Positions 40,970 through 51,744 of a stretch of 64,000 nt of DNA are shown in pieces (the first letter of the stretch is position 1; each line of letters opens with the position of its first letter). The notes beneath the pieces were generated by a model. That model did no database searches, was not told the origin of the DNA, and worked only from the letters and a program-made list of their open reading frames with translations. A program made the position numbers and the translations under genes. Source of the stretch: Pseudoruegeria sp. SK021 (GTDB lineage Bacteria > Pseudomonadota > Alphaproteobacteria > Rhodobacterales > Rhodobacteraceae); NCBI RefSeq assembly GCF_002119405.1, contig NZ_MTBG01000014.1, positions 25,804 through 89,803 of the forward strand, read 5' to 3'.

Positions 40970-42150
40970 CCACCATATCGCCCCTGTCAAAGTCTGAACT
41001 AGAGCGGCGCTGGACCGCCGCCCGCGCCGTGATGGCCGCCCACGGGATCGACGCATTGGTGATGCAGGCCCGTGAGGATTGGATGGGCGGCTATGTGCGC
41101 TGGTTCACCGATATTCCGGCGCTGAATGGCTATCCTCGAACCGTGATTTTCTACGCCGATGCGCCGATGACTATGGTTGAGATGGGCGCGTTCGGCACCA
41201 TGCGCGATCTTGGCGGCGCCGATGCCGACCTGCGCGGGGTCGGCACCGTCCTTGGCACGCCGTCATTCGTGTCGATCGAGCAAACGCTGACCTACGACGC
41301 CGATCTGGTGGTCCAAGATCTGGCGCGTCACGGCGCAAAGTCGATTGGCACCCTGTGCCCCGGCGCACTGCCCTCTGCGCTGATGACGGCGCTGAGCCAA
41401 CAGTTTCCGGGCGGCCGCTGCGTTAATGTCACTGATGCGATGGACCACGTCAAAGCCATCAAAAGTGCCGAGGAAATCACGCTAATTCGGCAGACTGCGG
41501 CGCTTCAGGATCAGGTCTTTGCCGAGGTCTGTGATTTCATCCGCCCCGGCCGGACCGATCGGGACGTCATGGCCCATGCTGAAGCCGCTGGGCGGCGTCT
41601 TGGCAGCGATCAGGGGATTTACCTCGGCTGTTCCGCCCCTTTGGGGACGCCCGCGCGTTTTATGGGACGCCATTTCCAATCCCGGACCCTTGCGCGCGGA
41701 GATCACCTGTCGATCCTGATCGAAATCAACGGCCCGGGCGGGATCTATCTTGAAATCGCCCGAACGATGGTGTTGGGCGCTGCTGATGAGCCGCTGCTAC
41801 AAGCCTTCGAACAGGTGCGCGCGGCGCAGGACCATTCCTTGTCCCTGATGAAACCGGGGGCAGCCCCCGCCGAGATTTGCGCCGCCCATAACACATGGAT
41901 GGCAGCGCACGGCCTGCCGGAAGAAACCCGCCTTTACGCCCATGGGCAGGGCTGTGAGATGGTCGAGCGGCCGCTGATCCGTCACGACGAAACCATGCCG
42001 CTGGCGGAAGGCATGTTGCTGGCGGTCCATCCCGGCTTTGACGACGGGCGGGTGTTCGCGGTCATTTGCGACAATTACATGGTCGAGGCCGACGGCGTGA
42101 GCGGCTGCCTGCACCAGACCGACAAGCGCATCTTCGAACTAGAGGGATAG
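40966..42150 (+). CDS. M24-family (aminopeptidase P/creatinase fold) protein, metal site altered
   Basis: A 394-residue pita-bread-fold protein: N-terminal creatinase-type domain (to about 160), then the catalytic fold. Of the five usual metal ligands only the histidine H326 (YAHGQG) is kept. The two aspartates are glutamates (E253 and E263), the first late glutamate is H355 (AVHPGF) and the last is C368. This resembles creatinase-like or ectoine-hydrolase-like members that do not need two metals, or use fewer. It overlaps the dehydrogenase as ATGA. Probably a C-N hydrolase or lyase on a small substrate; a peptidase role is doubtful. Confidence 0.8.
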   Translation: MTTISPLSKSELERRWTAARAVMAAHGIDALVMQAREDWMGGYVRWFTDIPALNGYPRTVIFYADAPMTMVEMGAFGTMRDLGGADADLRGVGTVLGTPSFVSIEQTLTYDADLVVQDLARHGAKSIGTLCPGALPSALMTALSQQFPGGRCVNVTDAMDHVKAIKSAEEITLIRQTAALQDQVFAEVCDFIRPGRTDRDVMAHAEAAGRRLGSDQGIYLGCSAPLGTPARFMGRHFQSRTLARGDHLSILIEINGPGGIYLEIARTMVLGAADEPLLQAFEQVRAAQDHSLSLMKPGAAPAEICAAHNTWMAAHGLPEETRLYAHGQGCEMVERPLIRHDETMPLAEGMLLAVHPGFDDGRVFAVICDNYMVEADGVSGCLHQTDKRIFELEG

Positions 42151-42181
42151 CCTAGCCCCCTAAATGCGCGCGCCGATCACG

Positions 42182-43087
42182 TTATCGATGAGCAGACGGC
42201 GCGCCGACCTGCTTGCCCCGCCAGAGAATGAACAACCCGGACACAACGATCAGACCGGATCCGACCATCATCGGTACGCTCATCTCTTCCCCGAAAACGC
42301 CGACACCTAAGGCGATGCCGAACAGCAGCCGAGTGTATCGGAAAGGGGTCACGGCGGCCACCTCACCGGTACGCATCGCTTTCATCAGAAACGAATAAGC
42401 GGTGACCCCCGCGATGGTGGCCCCGATCAGGGCGCCAGCGCTGGTGGCATCAAGGGCCCGGAACGGCGCCGCTTGCCAAAGCGAAAAGATCGCGCCAGCA
42501 ATGATGACCGCCAAGAAGCCATAGAAGCCAAGAACATTGGTCCCCAGCGCCGCCGGTGCGGCCCGACTGGCCAAATCGCGCCCGGCAAAGCCGATCATTC
42601 CGGCAACCGCCAGGATCGACAGGACCGAAAAGCTGTCCGAGCCCGGCTGGATAATGACCACCACCCCGATCAAGCCGATAACGATCGCCGTCCAGCGCCG
42701 CCATCCGACCTTTTCGCCAAAGACTACCGCCGCGCTGCCCACCACGACAAGCGGGGTCGCTTGCAGGATTACGGTGGTGGCGGATAAGGGCGTCAACGCA
42801 AGCGCCAGCACATAAAACAACCGTCCGCTGATTTCAAAAACCGCGCGGATCCGCATCGGGGGCGACAAGACCTCGGGGGCAAACAAGCGGTCCTTGTTGA
42901 TCCGGGCCAATCCGGCAAACACAAGGGTGCCGCCGATCCCGAACAGGATCAGCAACTGGCCAACGGGCAAGGTCGCGGACGCGGCTTTGATCAGCGCATC
43001 CTCAAGGGCGAAGATTGCCATCGCCGCAACCATCCATAGGCTGCCGCGCAGGTTTGCCATCCGGTCCATTTGAATGTCAGGTCTCAT
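42182..43087 (-). CDS. DMT-superfamily transporter (EamA-like)
   Basis: A protein of about 301 residues with ten helices in two EamA repeats: MVAAMAIFALEDALIKAAS in the first and ASRAAPAALGTNVLGFYGFL in the second. It probably exports amino acids or similar metabolites. Several ATGs (43087, 43069, 43060) could be the start; none has a clear ribosome site. It converges with the M24 gene. Confidence 0.82.
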   Translation of the reverse strand: MRPDIQMDRMANLRGSLWMVAAMAIFALEDALIKAASATLPVGQLLILFGIGGTLVFAGLARINKDRLFAPEVLSPPMRIRAVFEISGRLFYVLALALTPLSATTVILQATPLVVVGSAAVVFGEKVGWRRWTAIVIGLIGVVVIIQPGSDSFSVLSILAVAGMIGFAGRDLASRAAPAALGTNVLGFYGFLAVIIAGAIFSLWQAAPFRALDATSAGALIGATIAGVTAYSFLMKAMRTGEVAAVTPFRYTRLLFGIALGVGVFGEEMSVPMMVGSGLIVVSGLFILWRGKQVGAPSAHR

Positions 43088-43111
43088 TGGCTGTCCAATG
43101 CAGGTTCTCAC

Positions 43112-43468
43112 AGGCGGCTGGCGCGTGCGGTACTGTGTGCCGACGATCCGGCCCAGCCCCGATGCATGAAACGCGTGCGCCCGTCAATGTCGATGCAGCC
43201 CGCCTCGGCCCGCGCCCCGAGCCGACCCACGCGCAAGAACCGTGCTTATGCGCAATGCCCGCGACCAAACCGACCAGATATCGGGCGATGACGCGCTTTG
43301 GCCGACCGTTGGTCTTGCGGCGCGAGGTGATTTTGATACTGTCGGAAAACTTCAGACGCTGCGGCGTAATTTCGGCACGCGTGCCCCAAAAAGGTAAACA
43401 GCTTTGATTGGACGGCACCCCTTTGCCCCGAACAATGTCGGCTTCGTATCCGCCGAGGCCTTTCAGCA
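43112..43468. other. Intergenic region between EamA and peptide ABC genes
   Basis: About 350 bases of GC-rich sequence. I see no gene; open frames here lack homology-like features. The promoter for the downstream ABC genes should lie in its last part. Confidence 0.5.
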
Positions 43469-44410
43469 ATGCTGAGTTATGCCCTGCGGCGGTTGCTGGC
43501 GATCATACCGGTTATGGTCGTCGTCGCGCTGGTGGTGTTTTCGCTGCTGTATTTCAGCCCCGGCGACCCGGCACTTGTGCTGGCCGGAGAAACCGCGACC
43601 CCCGAAGAAATCGCCCGGATCCGCGAGGCGCTTGGGCTGGATCGGCCCTATCTGGTGCGGCTGACCGAATGGTCGCTGGGCATTCTGCACGGCGATTTTG
43701 GCGACTCGATCTTTTTTGGCCGCTCGGTGGCAGAGTTGATGGCGCAGCGGGCCATGCCGACCCTGTGGCTGTCGCTGTTGGCAATGATCTTCGCGCTGGT
43801 TCTGGCCCTGCCGCTGGGCATCATCGCGGCGTGGCAAGTGGGCCGCGCGCCGGACCGTCTGGCCATGGGCTTTGCGGTTGTGGGCTATTCCCTGCCGGTA
43901 TTCGTGCTGGGCTATCTGTTAATCTTCGCCTTTTCCGTCTGGCTGGGCTGGCTGCCGGTGCAAGGCTATAAACCGCCCTCGGACGGTCTGTGGCCCTTCC
44001 TGAGCCACCTGATCTTGCCCGCGCTGACGCTTGGGGTGGTCTATGCCGCCCTGATCGCCCGGATCACCCGATCCGCCATGCTGGACGTCCTGCGGCAAGA
44101 CTATATGCGGACTGCCCGCGCAAAGGGGTTGGGCCTATGGCCGATGCTGCTGCGCCACGCCCTGAAAAATGCCGCCATTCCGATCATGACCATTGTCGGC
44201 ATCGGCTTCGGCTCGGTGATCAGCGGGGTCGTGGTGACCGAGACGGTCTTCAACATCCCCGGCATTGGGCGGCTAACAGTCGATGCCATTCTGCGGCGGG
44301 ATTATCCGGTCATTCAGGGGGTCGTTCTGGTGCTGTCGGGGGTTTACGTCTTGATCAATCTGGTCGTTGACCTGAGCTATGGTCTGTTCGATCCGAGGAT
44401 CAAATATTGA
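43469..44410 (+). CDS. Dipeptide-type ABC permease (DppB-like)
   Basis: A 313-residue permease with about six helices. The C-terminal loop DYMRTARAKGLGLWPMLLRH and IPGIGRLTVDAILRRDYPV are hallmarks of DppB/OppB. It starts the operon of two permeases and two ATPases; the binding protein is encoded convergently at 47329. Substrate could be a dipeptide, nickel or another oligomeric ligand. Confidence 0.88.
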   Translation: MLSYALRRLLAIIPVMVVVALVVFSLLYFSPGDPALVLAGETATPEEIARIREALGLDRPYLVRLTEWSLGILHGDFGDSIFFGRSVAELMAQRAMPTLWLSLLAMIFALVLALPLGIIAAWQVGRAPDRLAMGFAVVGYSLPVFVLGYLLIFAFSVWLGWLPVQGYKPPSDGLWPFLSHLILPALTLGVVYAALIARITRSAMLDVLRQDYMRTARAKGLGLWPMLLRHALKNAAIPIMTIVGIGFGSVISGVVVTETVFNIPGIGRLTVDAILRRDYPVIQGVVLVLSGVYVLINLVVDLSYGLFDPRIKY

Positions 44411-45273
44411 GTATGGCATCCCCTTCCGTGTCCGCCGACCCCGATGCCCTGACCTTGGGCCAAGTGCTGCGGCACCCGACGATCTTCATCGGCGTCGCCA
44501 TCATGGCTGTAATGATCATTGGCGCGCTGCTGGCCCCGTGGCTTGGCACCGTTGACCCGCAATCCCTGTCGCCGTTGCGCCGCCTCAAACCGCCCAGTGC
44601 CGAGGCGTGGTTTGGCGGGGACATGGTCGGCCGCGATGTGTTCAGCCGCACCCTTTACGGAGGGCGGGTGTCGTTGATGGTCGGGTTGTCCGTGGCGACG
44701 ATTTCGATCTTTCTGGGGCTGATCGTCGGCTTGCTGGCCGGATTTGTTGGCTGGGTGGACGGGATTGTGATGCGCGTCATGGACGGGCTGATGGCGATCC
44801 CCTCGATCCTGCTGGCCGTCGCATTGATCGCGTTGACCGGGGCCAGTGTCGGCAATGTGATCCTCGCCATCACCGTCTCCGAAGTGCCCCGCGTGTCGCG
44901 CTTGGTGCGCAGTACGGTGCTGTCGCTAAAAGAACGCCCCTTCGTAGAAGCGGCGATCGTGGTCGGCACGCCATTTCACGCGCTTCTGACCCGCCACATT
45001 CTGCCCAATACCATGGGGCCGCTGTTGGTGCAGGGCAGTTACATCTTCGCCTCGGCGGTTCTGACCGAAGCGGCGCTCAGCTTCATTGGCGCGGGCACCC
45101 CGCCCGAAATTCCAAGCTGGGGCAATATGATTTCCGAGGGCCGTCTGGTGTTCCAGATCGCGCCCCATATGGTCTTCTTTCCCGGCGTTGCGCTGGCGCT
45201 GACCGTACTCGCCGTCAACATGATCGGAGACGGGCTGCGCGATGTGCTCGATCCCAATTACAGGGCTCGCTGA
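44407..45273 (+). CDS. Dipeptide-type ABC permease (DppC-like)
   Basis: A 288-residue permease. The N-terminal FGGDMVGRDVFSRTLYGGRVSL and the coupling loop ERPFVEAAIVVGTPFHALLTRH are diagnostic. The start is TTG overlapping the dppB stop; the ATG two codons later is an alternative. The MIGDGLRDVLDP tail is conserved. Confidence 0.87.
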   Translation: MSMASPSVSADPDALTLGQVLRHPTIFIGVAIMAVMIIGALLAPWLGTVDPQSLSPLRRLKPPSAEAWFGGDMVGRDVFSRTLYGGRVSLMVGLSVATISIFLGLIVGLLAGFVGWVDGIVMRVMDGLMAIPSILLAVALIALTGASVGNVILAITVSEVPRVSRLVRSTVLSLKERPFVEAAIVVGTPFHALLTRHILPNTMGPLLVQGSYIFASAVLTEAALSFIGAGTPPEIPSWGNMISEGRLVFQIAPHMVFFPGVALALTVLAVNMIGDGLRDVLDPNYRAR

Positions 45274-45274
45274 C

Positions 45275-46281
45275 ATGGCGCTTTTACACGTAGACAACCT
45301 GTCGACCAGCTTTAAGGGCCGCAAGGGCGAGGTTCTGGCCGTTGACCGGATGTCGCTTCAGATCGACAAGGGCGAAACACTGGCCGTAGTCGGTGAAAGC
45401 GGCTGTGGGAAAAGCGTCACCGCCTTGTCGGTCATGCGTCTGCTGCCAGAGCCACTGGGGCGGATCTCAGGCGGCAGCATCCGCTTTGAAGGCAAGGATC
45501 TTGCCACCCTGACCGAGCGGCAGATGCGCCGGGTGCGGGGCCGCGAGATCTCGATGATCTTTCAAGAGCCGATGACCAGTCTGAACCCGGCCTTGACCAT
45601 CTCGCGCCAGATTACGGAAACGGTGCGCTTGCATTTGGATCTGGATGCGGCAGGGGTTCGGCAACGGGCGTTAGAGATGCTGGAGTTGGTGCAAATCCCC
45701 GAACCGGCGCGGCGGCTAACCCAGTATCCGCACGAATTGTCTGGCGGGATGCGCCAGCGGGTGATGATCGCCATTGCCTTGGCTTGTGATCCGAAATTGT
45801 TGATTGCGGATGAGCCGACGACGGCGCTGGATGTGACGGTTCAGGCCCAGATCCTCGACATCTTGCGCGACCTGTCCAGCCGCCAGAACATGGCCACGAT
45901 GCTGATCACCCATGATCTGGGCGTGGTGGCGGAAATGGCAGAACGGTTGGTGGTTATGTATGCGGGCCGCATGGTGGAACAAGGCAAGGTTGCCGAGGTC
46001 CTGAGCGGGCCGCGTCACCCGTATACCGCAGGCCTACTGGGCGCCGTGCCCAAGCTGGGCTCAAGCCTGACTGCCGGGCCACGCAAAGCACTGGCCGAAA
46101 TTCCCGGAACCGTGCCGCTGGTCCGCGCGCCACAAACCGCGTGCGCCTTTGCTCCGCGCTGCCCGCTGGCCACCGACCAGTGCCGGACCGAACTGCCCCC
46201 GGTGGTGCAGATCGGCGGCAGCCATCTCAGCGCCTGCTGGCGGACAGAGGACGTGCCCGGAATGGCGATAGGAGCGGCGTC

Positions 46282-46285
<4 letters not shown>
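45275..46285 (+). CDS. Dipeptide-type ABC ATPase (DppD-like)
   Basis: A 336-residue ATPase: Walker A GESGCGKS (40-47), signature LSGGMRQR, Walker [13 protein letters not shown], and the C-terminal oligopeptide-specific domain with [14 protein letters not shown] (iron-sulphur-like Cys cluster of the family). The ATG lies one base past the permease stop. Confidence 0.88.
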
Positions 46286-47265
<980 letters not shown>

Positions 47266-47283
47266 CCACGCCCCGGACATGAA

Positions 47284-47313
47284 AAATCCGGCATCCTTTC
47301 GGACACCGGATTT
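47284..47313. terminator. Bidirectional hairpin terminator between convergent ABC genes
   Basis: AAATCCGG (47284-47291) pairs with CCGGATTT (47306-47313), with a small inner TCC/GGA stem. A-rich bases precede and T-rich bases follow, so it could end transcription in both directions. Confidence 0.65.
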
Positions 47314-47328
47314 GACCTGCGCGTCGAT

Positions 47329-48933
47329 TTACTCGGACTTGTCGATGTTCCACAGGATCATCGTTCCGGGCATCCCGATCACACCGCTCAGCTTGGGCGA
47401 ATGGGCGATGGGCACGAACCACTGACCGAAGGGCACGTACGGCACGACCTCTTCATAGGCCATCACCTGAATTTCGTCGGCCAAGGCCTGACGATCTTCA
47501 TCGGTCGCCGCATCCGGGAAGCTGTTGATCAGCGCCTGCATTTCGTCGTTGCAGGGCCAGCCCGGCCACGCATCATCACAGCTGGCTTGCAGCGGCGTGT
47601 TGCCGATCGGATCCGAGACCAACAGACCCGGCCAATAGGTCAGGCCGATATTCCAGCCGCCTTCGGACGGAACACCGCGATTGGCCCGACGCCCAGACAT
47701 TGCAGCATAATCAAGCGTTTGCAGGTCGACATTCACCCCGATGGAGCGCAATTCCTGCGCCAGAACCAGCGTCGATGAATTCATCGTCTGCACGTCCGTC
47801 GGATGCAGGATCACGATCGGTTCGCCATCATAGCCGGCTTCGGCAAACAGCGCCTTGGCCTTTTCCTTGTTGCTGCCGAAATCCTCTTCGACGCCAGCAT
47901 CGCTGGCCAAGGGGGCACCGCACACGAAGAATGCACCGCAGGTCTCGTAAAGCTCTGGGTCGCTGAACATCGTTTGCAGGAACAGGTTCTGGTCCACCAG
48001 ATACAGCAAAGCCCGACGCGCCCGAATATCATCGAAAGGAGGCTGGATGTGGTTCATCCGAACCATGCCTTGCGAGCCCAGCTTGTCGGTTTTCTGGACC
48101 ACGATGCCTGCATTTTTCAGGATCGGCAGGAAATCGGTTCCGGGGGCTTCGAGATAGTCCACCTCGCCGTTTTGCAGCGCCAGAATGGCCGACTGCTGGT
48201 CGCGGATATTCAACCATTCGACCCGGTCGACATTGACCACTTTGCCACCGCTGGCCCCATTGGCGGGCTCGTCGCGCGGCACGTAGTTTTCGTTGCGACG
48301 ATAGACGACCTTGGACCCCGGCACCCATTCATCGGCGACGAATTCAAACGGGCCAGAGCCGATCACTTCGGTGACGGCCACATCCACTGGCGTTTCGGCC
48401 AGCCGTTTCGGCATGATGACCGGCAGCACACCGCTGGGCTTGGAGATCGCATAAAGCATCAGCCCATAGGGTTCATTCAAGGTCCAGACGATGGTGTTGT
48501 CGTCTTCTGCTACAAGGCTGTCGGTCCGCGACCAGATCTGCCGCCCGAACGAGTCCTTGGCAGCCCAGCGGGTCATGGACGCCACCACATCCTCAGCCGT
48601 GACCGGAGCGCCATCGTGGAAGGCCAGACCATCGCGCAGCACGAAGGTCCATGTCAGGCCATCATCGCTTTCGGTCCAGCTGTCGACCATCTGCGGTTTC
48701 GGGGTCTGATCCTCGTCGCGGGCGAACAGCACATCATAGACCATGGTGGCGTGACGCTGGACGATGCCAACGGTGGTTACAATCGGATCAAGCGACTGGA
48801 GATCGGCATAGGGCACGACGCGCAGCACCCGATCTTCGGGCACATTGGTTTGCGCAAACAGCGGCGATGCTGCCGTGGCCAGAGCGACAAGCGCCCCAGC
48901 CAGCCCGCGTCTTGGGGATCGGAAGTGTATCAT
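47329..48933 (-). CDS. Peptide-type ABC binding protein (DppA/OppA family), convergent
   Basis: A 534-residue family-5 solute-binding protein. A signal peptide (MIHFRSPRRGLAGALVALATAASPLFA) precedes QTNVPEDRVLRVVPYADLQSLDP. The conserved MVDSWTESDDGLTWTFVLRDGLAFHDGAPVTAEDV is visible. It is oriented opposite to the permease and ATPase genes ending at 47265, so it needs its own promoter. Ribosome site AAGGA. It is probably the receptor for that importer, but this is inferred from proximity. Confidence 0.87.
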   Translation of the reverse strand: MIHFRSPRRGLAGALVALATAASPLFAQTNVPEDRVLRVVPYADLQSLDPIVTTVGIVQRHATMVYDVLFARDEDQTPKPQMVDSWTESDDGLTWTFVLRDGLAFHDGAPVTAEDVVASMTRWAAKDSFGRQIWSRTDSLVAEDDNTIVWTLNEPYGLMLYAISKPSGVLPVIMPKRLAETPVDVAVTEVIGSGPFEFVADEWVPGSKVVYRRNENYVPRDEPANGASGGKVVNVDRVEWLNIRDQQSAILALQNGEVDYLEAPGTDFLPILKNAGIVVQKTDKLGSQGMVRMNHIQPPFDDIRARRALLYLVDQNLFLQTMFSDPELYETCGAFFVCGAPLASDAGVEEDFGSNKEKAKALFAEAGYDGEPIVILHPTDVQTMNSSTLVLAQELRSIGVNVDLQTLDYAAMSGRRANRGVPSEGGWNIGLTYWPGLLVSDPIGNTPLQASCDDAWPGWPCNDEMQALINSFPDAATDEDRQALADEIQVMAYEEVVPYVPFGQWFVPIAHSPKLSGVIGMPGTMILWNIDKSE

Positions 48934-48974
48934 TAAGATGTCCTTTGTTGCTTAAACTCTCTGTCGTTGGCGGG

Positions 48975-49619
48975 CTAGCCTTGCAAGACCGCGCCTTCTG
49001 GCTTGGCCATGCCGGATTGGACCGCAGGCCGCGCGGCCACGTCACCGTGCCAGCGGGCCAGATTGGGATATTCGGCAAGGTCGATGGTCGCCCAATCACT
49101 GCGCGCGATCCAGGGAAATGCGGCAATATCGGCAATGGAATAGGCATCGGCCAGATAGGGCACTTGCGCCAGACGGGTATCCATTACCCCGAACACGCGC
49201 CGGACAAGCCCCACAGAATGCGCCCGGGCCACCTCGGGCTGCTCGTCGGCAAGGTCGGTCCAGTGATGCGCCTGCCCCATCGTCGGCCCCAGCCCGGTCA
49301 AGCCCACCATTAGCCACGACATCGCCTCGTCCAGCGCTTTGCCGCTTTTGGGAAGCAAGCGGTCATGGCGACGGGCAAAATCCAAAAGGATCGCGCCGGA
49401 TTCGAACAGCGTCCGGTCGCCGTCCTCGCCAGACCACGTGACAATTGGAATTTTTCCATAGGGATTTCGCGAGACAACCTCGGGTGATTTTTGCTCCCCC
49501 CGGCGGATATTTACCCCATGAACCCTGTAATCCAGCCCCAATTCATCCAGCAGGATCGACACCCGGTTCGAATTGGGCGTGGCCCAAAGCCATGCCTGAA
49601 GATCGCGCTCGGTCTGCAT
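48975..49619 (-). CDS. Glutathione S-transferase family protein (YfcG/Ure2p-like)
   Basis: A 214-residue GST with the N-terminal LWATPNSNRVSILLDELGLDY (Asn in the active position, as in the Nu/YfcG class) and cis-proline YGKIPIVTW. YfcG-type proteins reduce disulfides or small organic substrates. The start MQTERDLQ is used; a much longer frame upstream lacks conserved sequence. It lies alone after the binding protein. Confidence 0.83.
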   Translation of the reverse strand: MQTERDLQAWLWATPNSNRVSILLDELGLDYRVHGVNIRRGEQKSPEVVSRNPYGKIPIVTWSGEDGDRTLFESGAILLDFARRHDRLLPKSGKALDEAMSWLMVGLTGLGPTMGQAHHWTDLADEQPEVARAHSVGLVRRVFGVMDTRLAQVPYLADAYSIADIAAFPWIARSDWATIDLAEYPNLARWHGDVAARPAVQSGMAKPEGAVLQG

Positions 49620-49900
49620 CTGTATTCCGTCACCCTGTTTGATCGCACCGACGCCACCGGTCTTTGCGTGTTCCGGATAGTCGCGCCGAAATGGCGGCAA
49701 GGCAAGCCGATGACCCGCACAAGTGACGGTCTTCGATCGTGATCTGGGAAAGTTGCTTTTTTGCGGGGCAGTATCCTGCGATGTGCCGCAACGGGGGCGG
49801 ACTGAACCACGTGGTACCGCCCAACGCAAAAATATCGTTTTTTTGCACTGGCGCTGTAGTTGCGGCTGACAACCGCCGCGATGTTGCTAAGCTGACCGTC

Positions 49901-51676
49901 ATGCCAAGTGATCAAATTCAGATATCCCTCCTTCTCGTTGTCGTAATTGTCCTGCTGGTTTGGGGGCGATTTCGCTATGACCTTGTCGCCTTCGGGGCGC
50001 TGATCTTCGCCGCCGCGATTGGTCTGGTCCCGACCGATGACGTGTTTTCCGGCTTCGGCCATTCCGCAGTTGCGATCATTGCACTGGTGCTGATCGTCAG
50101 TCGCGGCCTGTCATCGTCTGGCGCGGTCGAACTGGTCGCGGCAAAACTGATCAACCCCGAGCGGCCCTTGCCCCTGCACATCGCGATCATTGCTGCGGTC
50201 GGGGCCGGGCTGTCCGCGATTATCAACAACGTCGCGGCACTGGCGCTGTTGATGCCGCTGGATATTGAAGCGGCGAAAAAATCCAACCGCTCGCCGGGTC
50301 AAAGCCTGATGCCGCTGTCCTTCGCCACGATTCTGGGCGGGATGATCACGCTGATCGGCACGCCGCCGAACATCGTGATTTCTGAATATCGCAATGATGC
50401 CATCGGTCAGCCCTTCGCCATGCTGGACTTCGCGCCGGTCGGCCTGACGGTGGCCATCGTCGGCATTACCTTTGTGTCGCTGGTGGGTTGGCGCCTGCTT
50501 CCGTCCCGCACGTCCGTCATGGATGACGCCCAAGACATGCGCCAAGGACGCTACGTCGCCGAACTGCGGGTGAGCGAGCAAACCTTCACCGACGACATTC
50601 AGGTTCAGGACCTGTATCCCAAGGCCGACGAGGCCGACGTGCATCTGGTTGGCCTTATTCGAAATGGCAAACGCAAGCCGGGTCTGGCGATGCGCGAGAC
50701 CCTGCGCTCGGGCGATTTTCTGGTGGTCGAGGGCGAACCGAAATCCATTGAGGCCTTCATGGGGTTGGCCGGGCTGGACTTTGCCGGGTCAGAACAACAC
50801 GAGGGCGGCGTGACGGCGCGGGGCCTGACGATCACCGAAACCATCGTTCCCGATGGCGCGCGGATCCAGAACCGCACCGCCCGCAGCCTGCAATTGCTCA
50901 GCCGCCATTCCGTCACCCTGCTGGGGGTGTCGCGCGAAGGGCAGCGGTTTCGCGACCGGGTTCGGCTGTTGCCGATCCGGGCCGGGGACGTTCTGTTGCT
51001 GCTGGGCCGCCCCGAACGCCTTGCTGCCGCGACCGACTGGCTGGGCGTCCTGCCCATCGAAGGCCGCCAGACCGAAGTGATCCAGCGCCAAAAGGCCGGG
51101 CTGTCCATCGGCATCTTCTTTGCCGCCGTCGGCCTTGCCGTCGCAGGCGTGCTGTCGTTGACGGTCGCCCTTGGCGCGGCCGTGATCGGCTATGTGGTGT
51201 TGGGCTTGGTCAACGGGCGCGAGGTTTATAACTCCATCGAGTGGAAGGTCATCGTCCTTCTGGCAAGTCTGATCCCCTTGGCCGAAGCCTTTGAACGCAC
51301 CGGCGGGGCCGAGTTTCTGGCGCATCAGATCGCCAGTTTGACCCAAGGATACCCGGCATGGGTGACGCTGGCCGTGCTGATGGTGGTCACCATGACCATG
51401 TCCGATTTCCTCAACAACGTCGCGACCACCCTGATCGCCGCACCGATTGCCCTGTCCATCGCCGGGGCGACGGGCCAAAATCCCGACACCTATCTGATGG
51501 GCGTGGCCGTGGCGGCATCCTGCGCCTTCCTCACCCCAATCGGCCACAAGAACAATACGATCATCCTTGGCCCCGGCGGCTATCATTTCGGCGATTACTG
51601 GAGGATTGGATTGCCGCTGGAATTGCTGGTGATCGCGGTTGCGGTTCCCGCTTTGCTGGTGGTTTGGCCACTATAG
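49901..51676 (+). CDS. SLC13/DASS-type symporter with internal TrkA-C domains
   Basis: A 591-residue membrane protein. N-terminal and C-terminal membrane halves flank two cytoplasmic RCK (TrkA-C) domains around residues 195-360. The symporter motif is near the end: LTPIGHKNNTIILGPGGY. Such proteins carry sulfate or dicarboxylates with Na+. The ATG at 49901 follows a weak site; the longer frame upstream has no conserved sequence. Substrate unknown. Confidence 0.85.
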   Translation: MPSDQIQISLLLVVVIVLLVWGRFRYDLVAFGALIFAAAIGLVPTDDVFSGFGHSAVAIIALVLIVSRGLSSSGAVELVAAKLINPERPLPLHIAIIAAVGAGLSAIINNVAALALLMPLDIEAAKKSNRSPGQSLMPLSFATILGGMITLIGTPPNIVISEYRNDAIGQPFAMLDFAPVGLTVAIVGITFVSLVGWRLLPSRTSVMDDAQDMRQGRYVAELRVSEQTFTDDIQVQDLYPKADEADVHLVGLIRNGKRKPGLAMRETLRSGDFLVVEGEPKSIEAFMGLAGLDFAGSEQHEGGVTARGLTITETIVPDGARIQNRTARSLQLLSRHSVTLLGVSREGQRFRDRVRLLPIRAGDVLLLLGRPERLAAATDWLGVLPIEGRQTEVIQRQKAGLSIGIFFAAVGLAVAGVLSLTVALGAAVIGYVVLGLVNGREVYNSIEWKVIVLLASLIPLAEAFERTGGAEFLAHQIASLTQGYPAWVTLAVLMVVTMTMSDFLNNVATTLIAAPIALSIAGATGQNPDTYLMGVAVAASCAFLTPIGHKNNTIILGPGGYHFGDYWRIGLPLELLVIAVAVPALLVVWPL

Positions 51677-51744
51677 GGCAAGCCACGTCTGGCGTCCGCG
51701 ACCCGAACCCCCTACATGACAGGTGAGGTACGAGGAGACGCCCT

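Noticed and set aside
40966..42150. DMSP lyase DddP (also M24 fold)
   Set aside because: DddP keeps acidic metal ligands; here most are replaced, and length and motifs differ.
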